Below, piece after piece: positions 1 through 9,155 of a DNA stretch of 64,000 bases (within the stretch, counting starts at the first letter, position 1; every line of letters starts with the position of its first letter). The position numbers were made by a program, and so were the translations under genes. A model generated the notes under the pieces. It was not told the DNA's origin. It did no database searches and saw nothing but the letters and a program-made list of their open reading frames with translations. Location: positions 496,001 through 560,000 of the forward strand of contig NZ_JAHDTI010000001.1 in NCBI RefSeq assembly GCF_018531495.1, read 5' to 3'. Source of the DNA: Nonomuraea sediminis. GTDB lineage: Bacteria > Actinomycetota > Actinomycetes > Streptosporangiales > Streptosporangiaceae.

Positions 1-666
1 GACCGTACCGGCGCGTTCTGACGGCCCGAGGATCCGCGGCACGATCGCCGCGTGCCCGAGCGCCCGCGAGAAGAGTTCCTGGTCGTACTGGCCGGTGGCC
101 GGGTTCCAGTACGCCGTGCCGCTGGCATCTGAGCGGTCGGTGACGAGCTCGCCGAGGTCCGGCCCGAGCTCGCTCGACCCGGCGGGACCGTATCCGCGCA
201 ACCGCCAGGTCAGCCAGTCGTGCGGCAGCGCGACGGCGGCGACCTGGGCGGCGTTGCCCGGTTCGTGATCGCGCAACCAGCGCAGCTTGGCGGCGGTGAA
301 GGAGGCCACGGGCACGGTTCCCGTCCTGCGGGCATAGGACTTCGCGCCTACTTCGGTGACGAGGTCACGCGCGGCGGCTGCCGACCTGGTGTCGTTCCAG
401 AGCAGTGCCGGCCGGATGACGTGGCCGCCGGCGTCCAAGGCGATGAGGCCGTGCTGCTGGCCCGCGATGGCGATCGCCGCGACGTCGTCGAGGCCGCCGG
501 CTCGGGCGATGGCCTCCCGCAGCGCTTCCCACCAGTGCGCGGGGTCCACCTCGGTGCCCTGCGGGTGGCCTGACCTGCCGGAGCGGACGAGCTGTCCTGT
601 CGCGGTGTCTCTGATCACGATTTTGCAGTTCTGAGTGGACGAATCGACGCCTGCGACGAGTGTCAT
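1..666 (-). CDS. xylB: Xylulokinase, FGGY family (N-terminal part, cut by window edge)
   Basis: This would phosphorylate D-xylulose with ATP in the cytoplasm, the step after xylose isomerase. Only the first 222 residues are inside the window. They begin [20 protein letters not shown], which is the FGGY phosphate-binding loop, followed by [12 protein letters not shown] and the ALLWNDTRS substrate-binding motif typical of xylulokinases. The ATG start lies 66 bp beyond the stop of a small exported protein on the same strand. A xylA gene lies about 7.3 kb upstream on the same strand, which supports xylulose over other FGGY substrates. A ribulokinase or another pentulokinase cannot be excluded from the N-terminus alone. 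Confidence 0.88.
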   Translation of the reverse strand, partial: MTLVAGVDSSTQNCKIVIRDTATGQLVRSGRSGHPQGTEVDPAHWWEALREAIARAGGLDDVAAIAIAGQQHGLIALDAGGHVIRPALLWNDTRSAAAARDLVTEVGAKSYARRTGTVPVASFTAAKLRWLRDHEPGNAAQVAAVALPHDWLTWRLRGYGPAGSSELGPDLGELVTDRSDASGTAYWNPATGQYDQELFSRALGHAAIVPRILGPSERAGTV

Positions 667-732
667 TGCCGCGGGTTCCCCAATCGGTGACGGCGCCCCA
701 CTCGGGTGAGGCGAACTGGAGCGAGCCGGAGC

Positions 733-1311
733 CTAGAGCCGGAGGTCCGGCTGCTTGCGACGGAGCAGTTGCCTCCCGGCCACCACACCGGCCACCGCCG
801 CCGCGGCGATGCCCAACGCGATGACGAAAACCGTGGTGAGCGACAAGCCGCCCGAGTCCGTCGCGGCGACGGCCCGCACCGGTGCCCCGGCGAGCTGTTG
901 CGGCGCCTCGGCGGCCTGCGACTGCTCAGGTGCGGCGATGTCTCGTGCGATCACGTCCACCGTCTCCTTCGCCTCGGACGGTTCTGCCGCAGTGACCGTG
1001 ACATGCCACTCGCCGGTCGGCAGCGGCTGGGCGGAGCGGTAGAGATTCTGGCCCTCGGGCGCCGAGACGAGCTTGACCGGTCCGAAGGAACGGCCGTCGC
1101 TGGAGGTCGCGGACACCGTCCCGATGACGGTGTCCCTGACAGGATGACGATCCTTCTTCCAGGTGACCACCACGTTGACGCCGTGGCCGCCGTCTCCGGA
1201 CACCTCCAGGACGATCGGCCCACCGTGCGCGGAAGCCGCAGGCGCGCCAAGCAGCAGACCGAGTACGGCGAGCAGGACAGCCGCTGCGGTGTTCCTCAGA
1301 GTCAGTTTCAC
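733..1311 (-). CDS. Exported, C-terminally membrane-anchored protein of unknown function
   Basis: A 192-aa protein starting with GTG, with an N-terminal signal peptide (about residues 1-28, ending ASA before HGG). A beta-rich extracellular domain of about 95 residues follows, then a Pro/Ala/Gln-rich linker. A single C-terminal membrane helix (about 155-178) is followed by a basic RRKQPDLRL tail, so the protein should sit outside the cell on a C-terminal anchor. The mature N-terminal His and the domain size recall CopC/FixH-like Ig domains, but no metal-site pattern is clear enough to claim that. Its start overlaps the stop of the upstream gene by GTGA, so the two are probably translated together. 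Confidence 0.75.
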   Translation of the reverse strand: MKLTLRNTAAAVLLAVLGLLLGAPAASAHGGPIVLEVSGDGGHGVNVVVTWKKDRHPVRDTVIGTVSATSSDGRSFGPVKLVSAPEGQNLYRSAQPLPTGEWHVTVTAAEPSEAKETVDVIARDIAAPEQSQAAEAPQQLAGAPVRAVAATDSGGLSLTTVFVIALGIAAAAVAGVVAGRQLLRRKQPDLRL

Positions 1312-1982
1312 GAATTGCTCCCCTGGTGTTCGGGATCGGCGGTGAGTGCCCCGCTGCCGGGCGAGACCGGCAGGAACACGTGCTGGTGTCCGTAACCTGC
1401 GTCGACGTTCACCGCGTCGAGAGCGGTGGCGCCGACGGACCAGGTGAAGATCGCGTCAGCGCGTTGCCGGATGGCAAGGGCCAATACGGTCTCGCGGGTC
1501 GGCCCCGCGAGTGCCTGCGAGCTTGCGTACGTGTCGACGGTGGTGGCGAGCTGCCGTACGGCGGAGGCGAGGCTCGAGCGTGCCACGTTGGTGGCGGTCT
1601 CGCCGGAAGGCGGGTCGGCGAAGTCCTTGACGGCCGCGGCGGCCGCCTGCCGCCACTTCGCGACATCGGCCGGGGGGGCCGCGGCAGGCCCGGTGGGCAT
1701 GGCCCGGTCCAGTCCGTCGAGCACCGGAGTGAGCCGGTCGCGGGTGGTGCGGGCCAGCTCGGTGAGCGCCTTGATCTGTTCCTTGTCCCGCAGGGCGGCC
1801 TCCGACCGGAGCCGCTCGACCGTCCGCTCGGTGGAGTCCGGGCGGGTCACCGCGAACACCGAGCCGCCCGCGACGAGGGCGCCGAGCGTGAACGCGGTCG
1901 CGAGCGCGAACACCCGTCGCCGGGTCTGCGGCACCACCCGGTTTCGCGCCGGGGATGTCTTGTGTCGGCTGATGGCCGCCAC
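1308..1982 (-). CDS. Membrane-anchored exported protein of unknown function
   Basis: A 224-aa protein with a basic N-terminus (QTRRRVFALA), one membrane helix at about residues 26-46 and an Ala-rich, largely helical extracellular part. The C-terminal segment contains an AGYGHQHVFLPV stretch. I do not recognise the family. It is translationally coupled (GTGA overlap) to the next exported protein, so the two may form an envelope complex. The start is uncertain: the GTG at 1982 is directly abutted by a GGGAG purine run, which is poor spacing, and in-frame GTG codons about 16 residues downstream are alternatives that would still leave the membrane helix intact. Confidence 0.7.
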   Translation of the reverse strand: MAAISRHKTSPARNRVVPQTRRRVFALATAFTLGALVAGGSVFAVTRPDSTERTVERLRSEAALRDKEQIKALTELARTTRDRLTPVLDGLDRAMPTGPAAAPPADVAKWRQAAAAAVKDFADPPSGETATNVARSSLASAVRQLATTVDTYASSQALAGPTRETVLALAIRQRADAIFTWSVGATALDAVNVDAGYGHQHVFLPVSPGSGALTADPEHQGSNS

Positions 1983-2020
1983 CTCCCGATGGACGTGCGT
2001 ACTGATCAGAGTGGGGTGGG

Positions 2021-2056
2021 GCGGGTGCCCCGCGACGTACGTCGCGGGGCACCCGC
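2021..2056 (-). terminator. Perfect 36-bp palindrome, probable terminator
   Basis: Two 18-bp arms that are exact inverted copies meet at the central GACGTACGTC. The palindrome begins 28 bp after the stop codon of the large ThuA-domain gene and ends 38 bp before the next start. Its position and stability suit a factor-independent terminator without a clear U tract, as is common in actinomycetes. Confidence 0.7.
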
Positions 2057-2083
2057 GAGGGATTCAGCGAGGTGCCAGGTCGC

Positions 2084-5000
2084 TCATCGTGCGGCCTTCG
2101 AGCTGCCGCCGTACTGGGCGATCAGCGCGTCGACGTCACGGATGAGCGCGGCTCGGACCTGGTCGTCCGTGACGAGCGAGGTGTCGCCCGCGACTTCCCT
2201 GAACTTCTCCAGTTCCTTGGCGATCTTGGCGTTGTTCTTCTCCTTGACCTCCGCGTCGCGGACGCTCGCGAGCCTGCTGCGGAGCGTGTGCGCGGTCTTG
2301 TCGGTGAGCTTCCCTGCTGCCTCGAAGCGGTCGATCAGGTTGCCGACGTCACCCGTCGACGTGACGACGGAGAACGTCACCACCTGCTCGGTCTGGTTGT
2401 CGGCCTTGTTGGTGGCGGTGACGGTGAGCGTGTGCTCGCCCAGCGGGAGCGCGTACAGCGCCAGTGCCGTGCCCGGCTCGAACGGCTTGCCGTCCAGCGT
2501 GCCGTTCACCGACTTGACGCCGGAGCCCGAGTCGAGGGCTTGCCAGCTGATGCCGAGGTCCTGGCCGTCGCCGTACTTCTCGCCGGCCGCCACGCCGGAG
2601 ATCAGGACGGTCGGGGCCTTGGTGTCGATCTTGGCGGTTACGGCCTTGACGTCCTCGACGTTGCCCGCCTTGTCGGTCGAGCGGTAGCGCAGCTCGTGCT
2701 GCCCCTCGCCCGAGACGGTGACCACGTCCGTGTACGGCGTCCAGGGGCCGCCGTCCAGGGAATACTCGATACCCGCCGCGCCGGACGTCTCGTCCTTCGC
2801 GGTGAGGCTCACCGGCACCGCCTGGTTGTGCCATCCCTCGTCGTTCCCCGCGGCGTACTCCGCGGTGGTCGCCGGCGCCGTCGCGTCCACCTTGACCGCG
2901 AGGGTCTTGGCGTTCTCGACGTTGCCCGCCTTGTCCGCCGAACGGTAGGCCAGCGTGTGCGAACCGTCGCCGGAGACGACGATCGGGGTGGTGTAGCCGG
3001 TCCAGGCGCCGCCGTCGAGCTGGTACTCGGTACGGTCGACCCCGCTGCCGTTCGCCTCGTCGGCGGCCGTCAGCGTGACCGTGGCCGGACCGGTGAACCA
3101 GCCGCTCCCCGGCTGCGCCGGGTCCGTCGCGGCGCTCGTCGACGGCGCGGTCTTGTCGCCGGTTCCGGTGCCGCCCTGGGAGAGGTGGAAGTAGGCGAAC
3201 TTGGCCGTCTTCGACTCCGTCTGGTTGACGCCGAAGGCGAACACGCCGGCCTTCGCACCACTGGCTACCTTGCTGTTCTTCACCGGTGCGGCCATCTCGG
3301 TCCACGTGGCGCCGTTGGAGGAGTAGAACCCGTGGAAGGTGTCCGCCTCCTTCTTCAGCCGCAGCCACCACATGCCGCCGGAGAGCGAGGTGACCTGCGG
3401 TGTCGGCTGCTGCACGGCCCCGCCGACCTCGCTGCGCAGTTCGAGCCTGCGCTGCACCGCCGAGCCCGGTGCGTTGTCGGTGACGAAGTCGAACTTCACG
3501 TAGTCGTCGTCACCGGCGTACACCATGAGCCCGCCCTGCTGATAGGCCTGGTTGAACGCCGACGCGTCGATCTTGGTCTCCAGCGTCCAGTCACCCTCCG
3601 GTGCCTTCTGCAGGATGAAGTTCTCCGGCGCGGTGTTGCTCGTCCCGTAGATGTCGCCCTTCGAGGTGTCGATCTCCAGGTTGCCGCCGGTCACCCGTAC
3701 GGCCGAGGGGCCGGGCCGCACGATGGCGTTCCAGCGGCAGCCGTCGAGCGCCGTGCCGTCGAACTCGTCGTCCGCCCCCGGCGTGGTCGCCTTGTCGTCG
3801 GGGGTGATCTGGAACCAGTCGAAGGACGCGTCGATCACCGGGTGGCTGCCGGTGCTGGACAGGGAGAGCAGTCCGATCTTCGGGTTCTGGATCCCGGCGA
3901 GCGGCTTCGACTGCGGCATCGCGGTGAACGTGATGCCGTCGGCCGAGTAGGCAGCGGTCAGGTTGGTGCCGTCGCTGACGAACCGGACGTACACGGTGTC
4001 GGGATAGGCGTCCCCGAGCGCGGCGGTGTTGCTCTGCGCCACCTCGTTCGGCTGGCCGTTCTCCTCGCGGATGAACTGGAAGATGCGGTTGGCGTGGTCG
4101 TTGGTGCCGCGCGCCTCCAGCACCATCTTGGCGTAGTTGTCGTCGTCGCCGTAGAGGACCAGGCCCGCCTGCTGGTACTGGTCACGCGCGTTGAGGGTGA
4201 CCTTGGCCGTGGCCGTCCAGGCTCCCGACGGCGCCGGCTGCACGACGATGTTCGAGGTGTTGCCGCCTGCTCCGTAGATGTCGGTGTTCGACGTCGGGAT
4301 CACGAGCTTGCCGTCCGCGACCTTGAGGGTCTGGCTCTCCCTGATGACCGACCAGCGGCCGCGGTCGAGCTCCGTCCCGAGGAAGTCGTCGGAACGGCCG
4401 GACAGGCACACCGTGTTCGGCGCGTCCACCTTGACGGGGATCTGCCCCTTGGCCGTCGCGCCCTTGGCGTCGGTCACGGTCACCGTGGCGGTGTAGGTTC
4501 CCGGCGCGGCGTAGGTGTAGCTCGCGTTCGCGGTCGTCGGCTCCGGGGCTCCGTTCACCCCGAAGTTCCACTTGTAGGTGAGCGGCGTGTCGCCGTCGGG
4601 GTCGGTGGCCGAGGCCGTGAAGTCGACCTTCAACGGAGCGACGCCCGATGTCGGGTTCGCCGAAACGGTCACCTTCGGGCGCTGGTTCGCCGTGACTCCG
4701 GTGCCGATGAAATCGACCCAGTTGACGTTGACCAGGTAGGAGTTGTCGGCCGCGTTCGCCGGCTTGCGCACGACGAAGTACAACGGTCCGCTGTCGGTCG
4801 GCGGGTTCGTCAGGTTCAGCGTGACGTCCTGGTAGGTCTGCCAGCCGCCGGTGCCCGGCACGTTGACCGAGCCGAGCAGGGTCCCGTTCTCGGGGTTGCC
4901 CAGCCGGACCTGCACGGTGCCGCCGGAGGCGCCGGATGCGGCCCGCAGCCGGATGCCGGTGATGCCCGTCAGGTTGACCGGGGCGAACGACCACCAGTCG

Positions 5001-7852
5001 CCGTCCTGAGTCCACCCGATGTTCAGGTTGCCGCCCGCCGAGTCCTCGGTGGGCTCTGTCTGCACGCCCGCGGCATCCGTACCCTTACCGTCCGCCACCC
5101 GGCCGGTCTCGGCGAAGTGCTCGGCCTGCTTGCGCTTGGTCTCCAAGATGACCTGACCACGCCCGGTCAGCGCCTGGGCACCGCCGGAGCCGCCGTTGTC
5201 GGTGTAGCTGGCTTCGATGACGTAGAACAGGTTGTCGTCGGTGCCGTGACCGCTGTCCGTGAGCGTCTGCAAGACGCCTTCACAGCCCTTGTGCTGGTCG
5301 AGGGGGTGGCCGTGGCTGTCATGGCCGAGGATCGCCTGGATCTGGACCTTGTCGCAGTCGATCGTGCCGTCCTCGGGGTCGGTGACCGTGACCTTGTACT
5401 TGACCTGGTCGCCGAACTCGAAGAAGCCGCCGTTCGGCGGCAGGTCGAAGGTGATCTTCGGCCGGGTGTTGCCCGCCACGACCGCCACGCTCGCCGTCGC
5501 GGTCTTCTTGTCGGCGTTGGTCACCTTCAGGACCGCGCTGTACTGACCCGCCTTGGTGTAGGTGTACGTGGGGTTGGGGTCGGTCGAGTCGACGGTGCCG
5601 TCGTTGTTGAAGTCCCACGCGTAGGTGAGCGCCTTGCCGTCCGGGTCCCGCGTTCCCTCGCTGGAGAACTTCACCTCCAGGGGCACCGGTCCGTCGGTCT
5701 TGTCCGCCGAGGCATGGGCGATGGGCGGCCGGCTGCCCTTGACGTACTCGATGCGGTAGATGCCTGAGTCGGCGTTGTCGCCGCCGAACCCGGATCCCCA
5801 CTCGATCAGGTACAGCGCGCCGTCCGGGCCGAACCTGAAGTGCATGGGCTTCTTGAAGCCCATGGTCTTGAAGACCTGATTGATCTTGACGAGCTTGGTG
5901 GTGTCCTCGTTGAGCTGGAAGGAGTACATCTTGCTGCTGTTCCACTCGGCGAAGATCGCCTTGCCGTCCCAGTACGCCGGCCATTTGACGTCGGACTGCA
6001 GGTCAGGGTCGTAGCGGTAGACCGGGCCTGCCATCGGCGCGCCGCCGCTGAGCTCGGGGAAGTTCTGCGCGTCGGTCGCGTAGTGATACCAGACCGTCGC
6101 CGGGATCGCCGCCGGCAGGTTGGTCAGGCCCGTGTTGTTGGGCGAGTTGTTGACCGGCGCGGCGCAGTTGAACGCCGACCCGGACGTCTTGGTGGCGAAG
6201 TCGTAGTCGATGTACGCGCTGTTGTTGCCGATGCAGTACGGCCAGCCGTAGTTGCCCGGCTTGGTGATCAGGTTCCACTCGACCGTGTTCTGCGGGCCCC
6301 GCGTCGCGCTCGCGGACCCGGCGTCGGGGCCGTAATCGGCCACCAGGGGGTATCCGGTCTTCGGGTCGAGGCCGATGCGGAAGGGGTTGCGGAATCCCAT
6401 GCCGTAGATCTCCGGCCTGGTCTTCGCCGTACCCGGCGCGAACAGGTTGCCCTGCGGCACCGTGTAGGTGCCGTTCGCCTCGGGGTGGATCCGCAGCAGC
6501 TTGCCACTCAGGTCATTGGTGTCGCCCGCGGTGCGCTGCGCGTCCCAGAACGCGCGGCCGGACTGCTCGTCGATCGGCGCGTAGCCGTCGGAGGCGAACG
6601 GGTTGGTGTTGTCGCCCAAGGCCATCCACAGGTCACCGGTCTTGTGATCTATCAGCATGCCGCCACCGTGGTGGCAGCACTCGGCCCGCTGCACCGGCAC
6701 GTCGAGGATCTTCTTCTCGCTCGACATGTCGAGGGTGTCCCCCGTGACGGTGAACCGGCTCAGCCGGTCGACGTTCTCGCTCGCAGGCGAGTAGAGGAGG
6801 TACACCCAGTTCGTGGTGGCGAAGTCGCGGTCCAGCGCCAGCCCGAGCAGCCCGCTCTCGTTGGCGGTGAACACGCTCAGCTTGCCGGCCGACACCGTGC
6901 CGCCGGCGGGCTTGATGATCTTTATTTCGCCCATCCGGTCGATGTAGAAGACCCGGCCGTCCTGAGCGACGTCCAGCATCATCGGGTTCGAGGTGTTGTC
7001 GTCGAGGGTGACCTTCTCGAAGCTGCCGGTCTGCGAAGCCGAGCAGTCGGCCTTCACCGCGCCCGCGGCGGACTTGATGCCGCCGAGGAGCAGGCTCAGG
7101 AACTGCGGCTCGGTGAAGCTCTCCTTGGTGTGGCCGAGGCCCGTGTACCACGAACGGCCGCCGTCGTAGTCCTGGCACCACGTGTTCGGGTGGTCGATCC
7201 CCATGGTGCCGCCGGAGTAGGACTTCTCGTTCAGCGACGTCAGCACGTGCACGGTGTCGCGGGGGTCGGCCTGGTAGTCGTACCACTCGTCGGTACGGCT
7301 CCACGACGTGGGCAGGTTCGCGGTGGACGGGTGTGCCGGGTCCTCGACCGTGACGGTGGCCTGCTGGATCGCCGGGTGCGACTTGAAGTACGCGCCGACG
7401 AGCTTGCCGTACCACGACCAGCTGTACCCGCTGTCGGCGGCCGCGTGGATGCCCACGAAACCGCCGCCTTTCTGGATGTATCGCTGGAAAGCGTCCTTCT
7501 GCTCCTGGGCGCCCAGCGGGTCTCCGGTGGTGGACAAGAAGATGACGGCCTGGTATTGCGCCAGGTTCTCGTCGGTGAACTTCGCGGCGTCCTCGGTGGT
7601 GTCGACCGCGAAGCCGTTGTCCTGGCCGAGCTTCTGGATGGCGGCGATGCCGTCGGGGATCGAGTCGTGCCGGAATCCGGTGGTCTTGGAGAAGACGAGC
7701 ACCTTGAAGGAATCGGCAGCAGCGGTGGTGCGCGTCGTCACCGCCTGTGCCGGCGACGATAACAGCGACAGCAACGGCAGGACGAGGCCGAGAGCCATCG
7801 TCGCGGCCACGCGTCGTAAGGCGCGAAATCGGTGAACTGCAGGTAATGACAT
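2084..7852 (-). CDS. Secreted multidomain ThuA / sorbosone-dehydrogenase-like / carbohydrate-binding protein
   Basis: A 1922-aa secreted protein with a signal peptide (about 1-37, ending SPAQA). Domains in order: a ThuA trehalose-utilisation-like domain (about 48-265, starting FKVLVFSKTTGFRHDSIP); a glucose/sorbosone-dehydrogenase-type beta-propeller (about 280-650) with an unusual CCHHGGG motif; a PKD domain (about 660-745); a CBM6-like domain (about 870-1000, with GDWWSF); a second PKD; two DUF1349/concanavalin-like domains (about 1090-1460); two OmpL47-type Ig repeats sharing SxDKAGNVE; another Ig-like unit; and a helical C-terminus. The ATG at 7852 is chosen because AGGAAGGA lies 7 nt upstream. 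A longer reading to 7981 adds 43 non-signal-like residues. It probably oxidises or remodels sugars outside the cell next to the uptake operon. Confidence 0.88.
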   Translation of the reverse strand: MSLPAVHRFRALRRVAATMALGLVLPLLSLLSSPAQAVTTRTTAAADSFKVLVFSKTTGFRHDSIPDGIAAIQKLGQDNGFAVDTTEDAAKFTDENLAQYQAVIFLSTTGDPLGAQEQKDAFQRYIQKGGGFVGIHAAADSGYSWSWYGKLVGAYFKSHPAIQQATVTVEDPAHPSTANLPTSWSRTDEWYDYQADPRDTVHVLTSLNEKSYSGGTMGIDHPNTWCQDYDGGRSWYTGLGHTKESFTEPQFLSLLLGGIKSAAGAVKADCSASQTGSFEKVTLDDNTSNPMMLDVAQDGRVFYIDRMGEIKIIKPAGGTVSAGKLSVFTANESGLLGLALDRDFATTNWVYLLYSPASENVDRLSRFTVTGDTLDMSSEKKILDVPVQRAECCHHGGGMLIDHKTGDLWMALGDNTNPFASDGYAPIDEQSGRAFWDAQRTAGDTNDLSGKLLRIHPEANGTYTVPQGNLFAPGTAKTRPEIYGMGFRNPFRIGLDPKTGYPLVADYGPDAGSASATRGPQNTVEWNLITKPGNYGWPYCIGNNSAYIDYDFATKTSGSAFNCAAPVNNSPNNTGLTNLPAAIPATVWYHYATDAQNFPELSGGAPMAGPVYRYDPDLQSDVKWPAYWDGKAIFAEWNSSKMYSFQLNEDTTKLVKINQVFKTMGFKKPMHFRFGPDGALYLIEWGSGFGGDNADSGIYRIEYVKGSRPPIAHASADKTDGPVPLEVKFSSEGTRDPDGKALTYAWDFNNDGTVDSTDPNPTYTYTKAGQYSAVLKVTNADKKTATASVAVVAGNTRPKITFDLPPNGGFFEFGDQVKYKVTVTDPEDGTIDCDKVQIQAILGHDSHGHPLDQHKGCEGVLQTLTDSGHGTDDNLFYVIEASYTDNGGSGGAQALTGRGQVILETKRKQAEHFAETGRVADGKGTDAAGVQTEPTEDSAGGNLNIGWTQDGDWWSFAPVNLTGITGIRLRAASGASGGTVQVRLGNPENGTLLGSVNVPGTGGWQTYQDVTLNLTNPPTDSGPLYFVVRKPANAADNSYLVNVNWVDFIGTGVTANQRPKVTVSANPTSGVAPLKVDFTASATDPDGDTPLTYKWNFGVNGAPEPTTANASYTYAAPGTYTATVTVTDAKGATAKGQIPVKVDAPNTVCLSGRSDDFLGTELDRGRWSVIRESQTLKVADGKLVIPTSNTDIYGAGGNTSNIVVQPAPSGAWTATAKVTLNARDQYQQAGLVLYGDDDNYAKMVLEARGTNDHANRIFQFIREENGQPNEVAQSNTAALGDAYPDTVYVRFVSDGTNLTAAYSADGITFTAMPQSKPLAGIQNPKIGLLSLSSTGSHPVIDASFDWFQITPDDKATTPGADDEFDGTALDGCRWNAIVRPGPSAVRVTGGNLEIDTSKGDIYGTSNTAPENFILQKAPEGDWTLETKIDASAFNQAYQQGGLMVYAGDDDYVKFDFVTDNAPGSAVQRRLELRSEVGGAVQQPTPQVTSLSGGMWWLRLKKEADTFHGFYSSNGATWTEMAAPVKNSKVASGAKAGVFAFGVNQTESKTAKFAYFHLSQGGTGTGDKTAPSTSAATDPAQPGSGWFTGPATVTLTAADEANGSGVDRTEYQLDGGAWTGYTTPIVVSGDGSHTLAYRSADKAGNVENAKTLAVKVDATAPATTAEYAAGNDEGWHNQAVPVSLTAKDETSGAAGIEYSLDGGPWTPYTDVVTVSGEGQHELRYRSTDKAGNVEDVKAVTAKIDTKAPTVLISGVAAGEKYGDGQDLGISWQALDSGSGVKSVNGTLDGKPFEPGTALALYALPLGEHTLTVTATNKADNQTEQVVTFSVVTSTGDVGNLIDRFEAAGKLTDKTAHTLRSRLASVRDAEVKEKNNAKIAKELEKFREVAGDTSLVTDDQVRAALIRDVDALIAQYGGSSKAAR

Positions 7853-7862
7853 CGAAGTCCTT

Positions 7863-7882
7863 CCTAACTTGAGGGAGTTAGG
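7863..7882 (-). promoter_or_regulatory. Inverted repeat next to the ribosome-binding site of the ThuA-domain gene
   Basis: CCTAACT and AGTTAGG are exact inverted copies separated by six bases (TGAGGG). The gene-proximal arm runs into the AGGAAGGA ribosome-binding site, so the repeat could be an operator or a small mRNA hairpin. Its TTAG core resembles the arms of the candidate ROK operator at 23414-23439, which hints at shared control, but the similarity is short. Confidence 0.4.
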
Positions 7883-8009
7883 CAAGGCGCGCGCCGCCGC
7901 GCTGATGCCGGGTGCTGCGGATCGGTGATGCTCCAGGTCCAGGTCGGAAGGTGCCGCCCTCCGACCTACCTGACGTGACACAACTCCTTTCGTCTCCCGG
8001 GGCCGTCGC

Positions 8010-9155
8010 TCACCCGCGTACGCCCATCAGGTGCTCGAGGGCGAGCTGGTTGAGGTGGGTGAAGTGGTAGCCGCGGCGCGCGGCCTCCTCCACGTCGAAG
8101 TCGTCGCTCAGCAGGTCGGCCGGCGTCTCGCCGGGCGCGAGCGTGGGCTGTGCCAGGTCGTCCACCCGGGAGGCCCGCAGCGCCTCCTGCACCTCCGGGT
8201 CGGCGCGGAAGGCGCGCGCCTTCTCCTTGAGGATCAGGTACGTGCGCATGTTCGCCGCGGCGGAGTCCCAGACGTCCTGCGCGTCCTCGGTGCGCAGAGG
8301 TTTGTAGTCGAAGTGGCGCGGGCCGTCGTAGCCACCGTGCTCCAGCAGATCCACCAGGAAGAAGGCGCTCTTCAGATCCCCGTGGCCGAAGATCAGGTCC
8401 TGGTCGTATCTCGGACCGTGCTGACCGTTCAGGTCGAGGTGGAACAGCTTGCCGTGCCACAGCGCCTGCGCGGCACCGTGCACATAGTTGAGCCCGGCCA
8501 TCTGCTCGTGGCCGACCTCGGGATTGAGGCCGACCATCTCGGGGTGCTCCAGCTCGTAGATGAAGGCGAGCGCGTGGCCGATCGTCGGGAGCAGGATGTC
8601 GCCTCGGGGCTCGTTCGGCTTGGGCTCGATGGCGAAGCGGATGTCGTAGCCCTGGTCGAGGACGTACCCGCAGAGGATGTCCATGGCCTCCTTGTAGCGG
8701 GCCAGGGCCGACCTGATGTCCTTGGCGGCGTCGGACTCGGCGCCCTCGCGGCCGCCCCAGCACACGTACGTCTTCGCGCCGAGCGAGACCGCGAGGTCGA
8801 GGTTGCGCAAGACCTTGCGGATGGCGTGACGGCGGATGTCGCGGTCGTTGCTGGTGAACGCGCCGTCCTTGAACACCGGGTGGGTGAACAGGTTCGTCGT
8901 GGCCATCGGCACCTTCATGCCGGTCTCGTCGAGCGCCTTGCGGAAGCCCGCGATGGCCTTGTCCCTGTCAGGCTCGACGGCGAGCAGGTCGTCGTCGTGG
9001 AAGGTGACGCCGTACGCGCCCAGCTCGGCCAGCCGGTGCACGGTCTCGACGGGGTCGAGCGGAGCACGGGTGGCGTCGCCGAACGGGTCGCGGGCCTCCC
9101 AGCCGACCGTCCAGAGGCCGAAGGCGAAGCGGTCGTCAGGGGTGGGTTCGTACAT
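8010..9155 (-). CDS. xylA: Xylose isomerase
   Basis: Cytoplasmic D-xylose/D-xylulose (and glucose/fructose) isomerase of 381 aa, close to the usual 385-390 aa of Streptomyces-type enzymes. The N-terminus [19 protein letters not shown] is characteristic. The catalytic His region (GVTFHDDDL) and the metal-ligand segments [32 protein letters not shown] and HFDYKPLR are all present. The ATG at 9155 has GAGGGAGA about 7 nt upstream. It lies within the last 20 nt of the phosphodiesterase gene, so xylA is the last gene of the long overlapping operon. A partial xylB lies further down the same strand. Confidence 0.97.
   Translation of the reverse strand: MYEPTPDDRFAFGLWTVGWEARDPFGDATRAPLDPVETVHRLAELGAYGVTFHDDDLLAVEPDRDKAIAGFRKALDETGMKVPMATTNLFTHPVFKDGAFTSNDRDIRRHAIRKVLRNLDLAVSLGAKTYVCWGGREGAESDAAKDIRSALARYKEAMDILCGYVLDQGYDIRFAIEPKPNEPRGDILLPTIGHALAFIYELEHPEMVGLNPEVGHEQMAGLNYVHGAAQALWHGKLFHLDLNGQHGPRYDQDLIFGHGDLKSAFFLVDLLEHGGYDGPRHFDYKPLRTEDAQDVWDSAAANMRTYLILKEKARAFRADPEVQEALRASRVDDLAQPTLAPGETPADLLSDDFDVEEAARRGYHFTHLNQLALEHLMGVRG

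Noticed and set aside
2072..5767. 1231-aa open frame on the plus strand
   Set aside because: It is antisense to the domain-rich secreted protein gene, is rich in Arg, Val, Gly and Asp, and has no recognisable domain; long antisense frames are expected in high-GC DNA.
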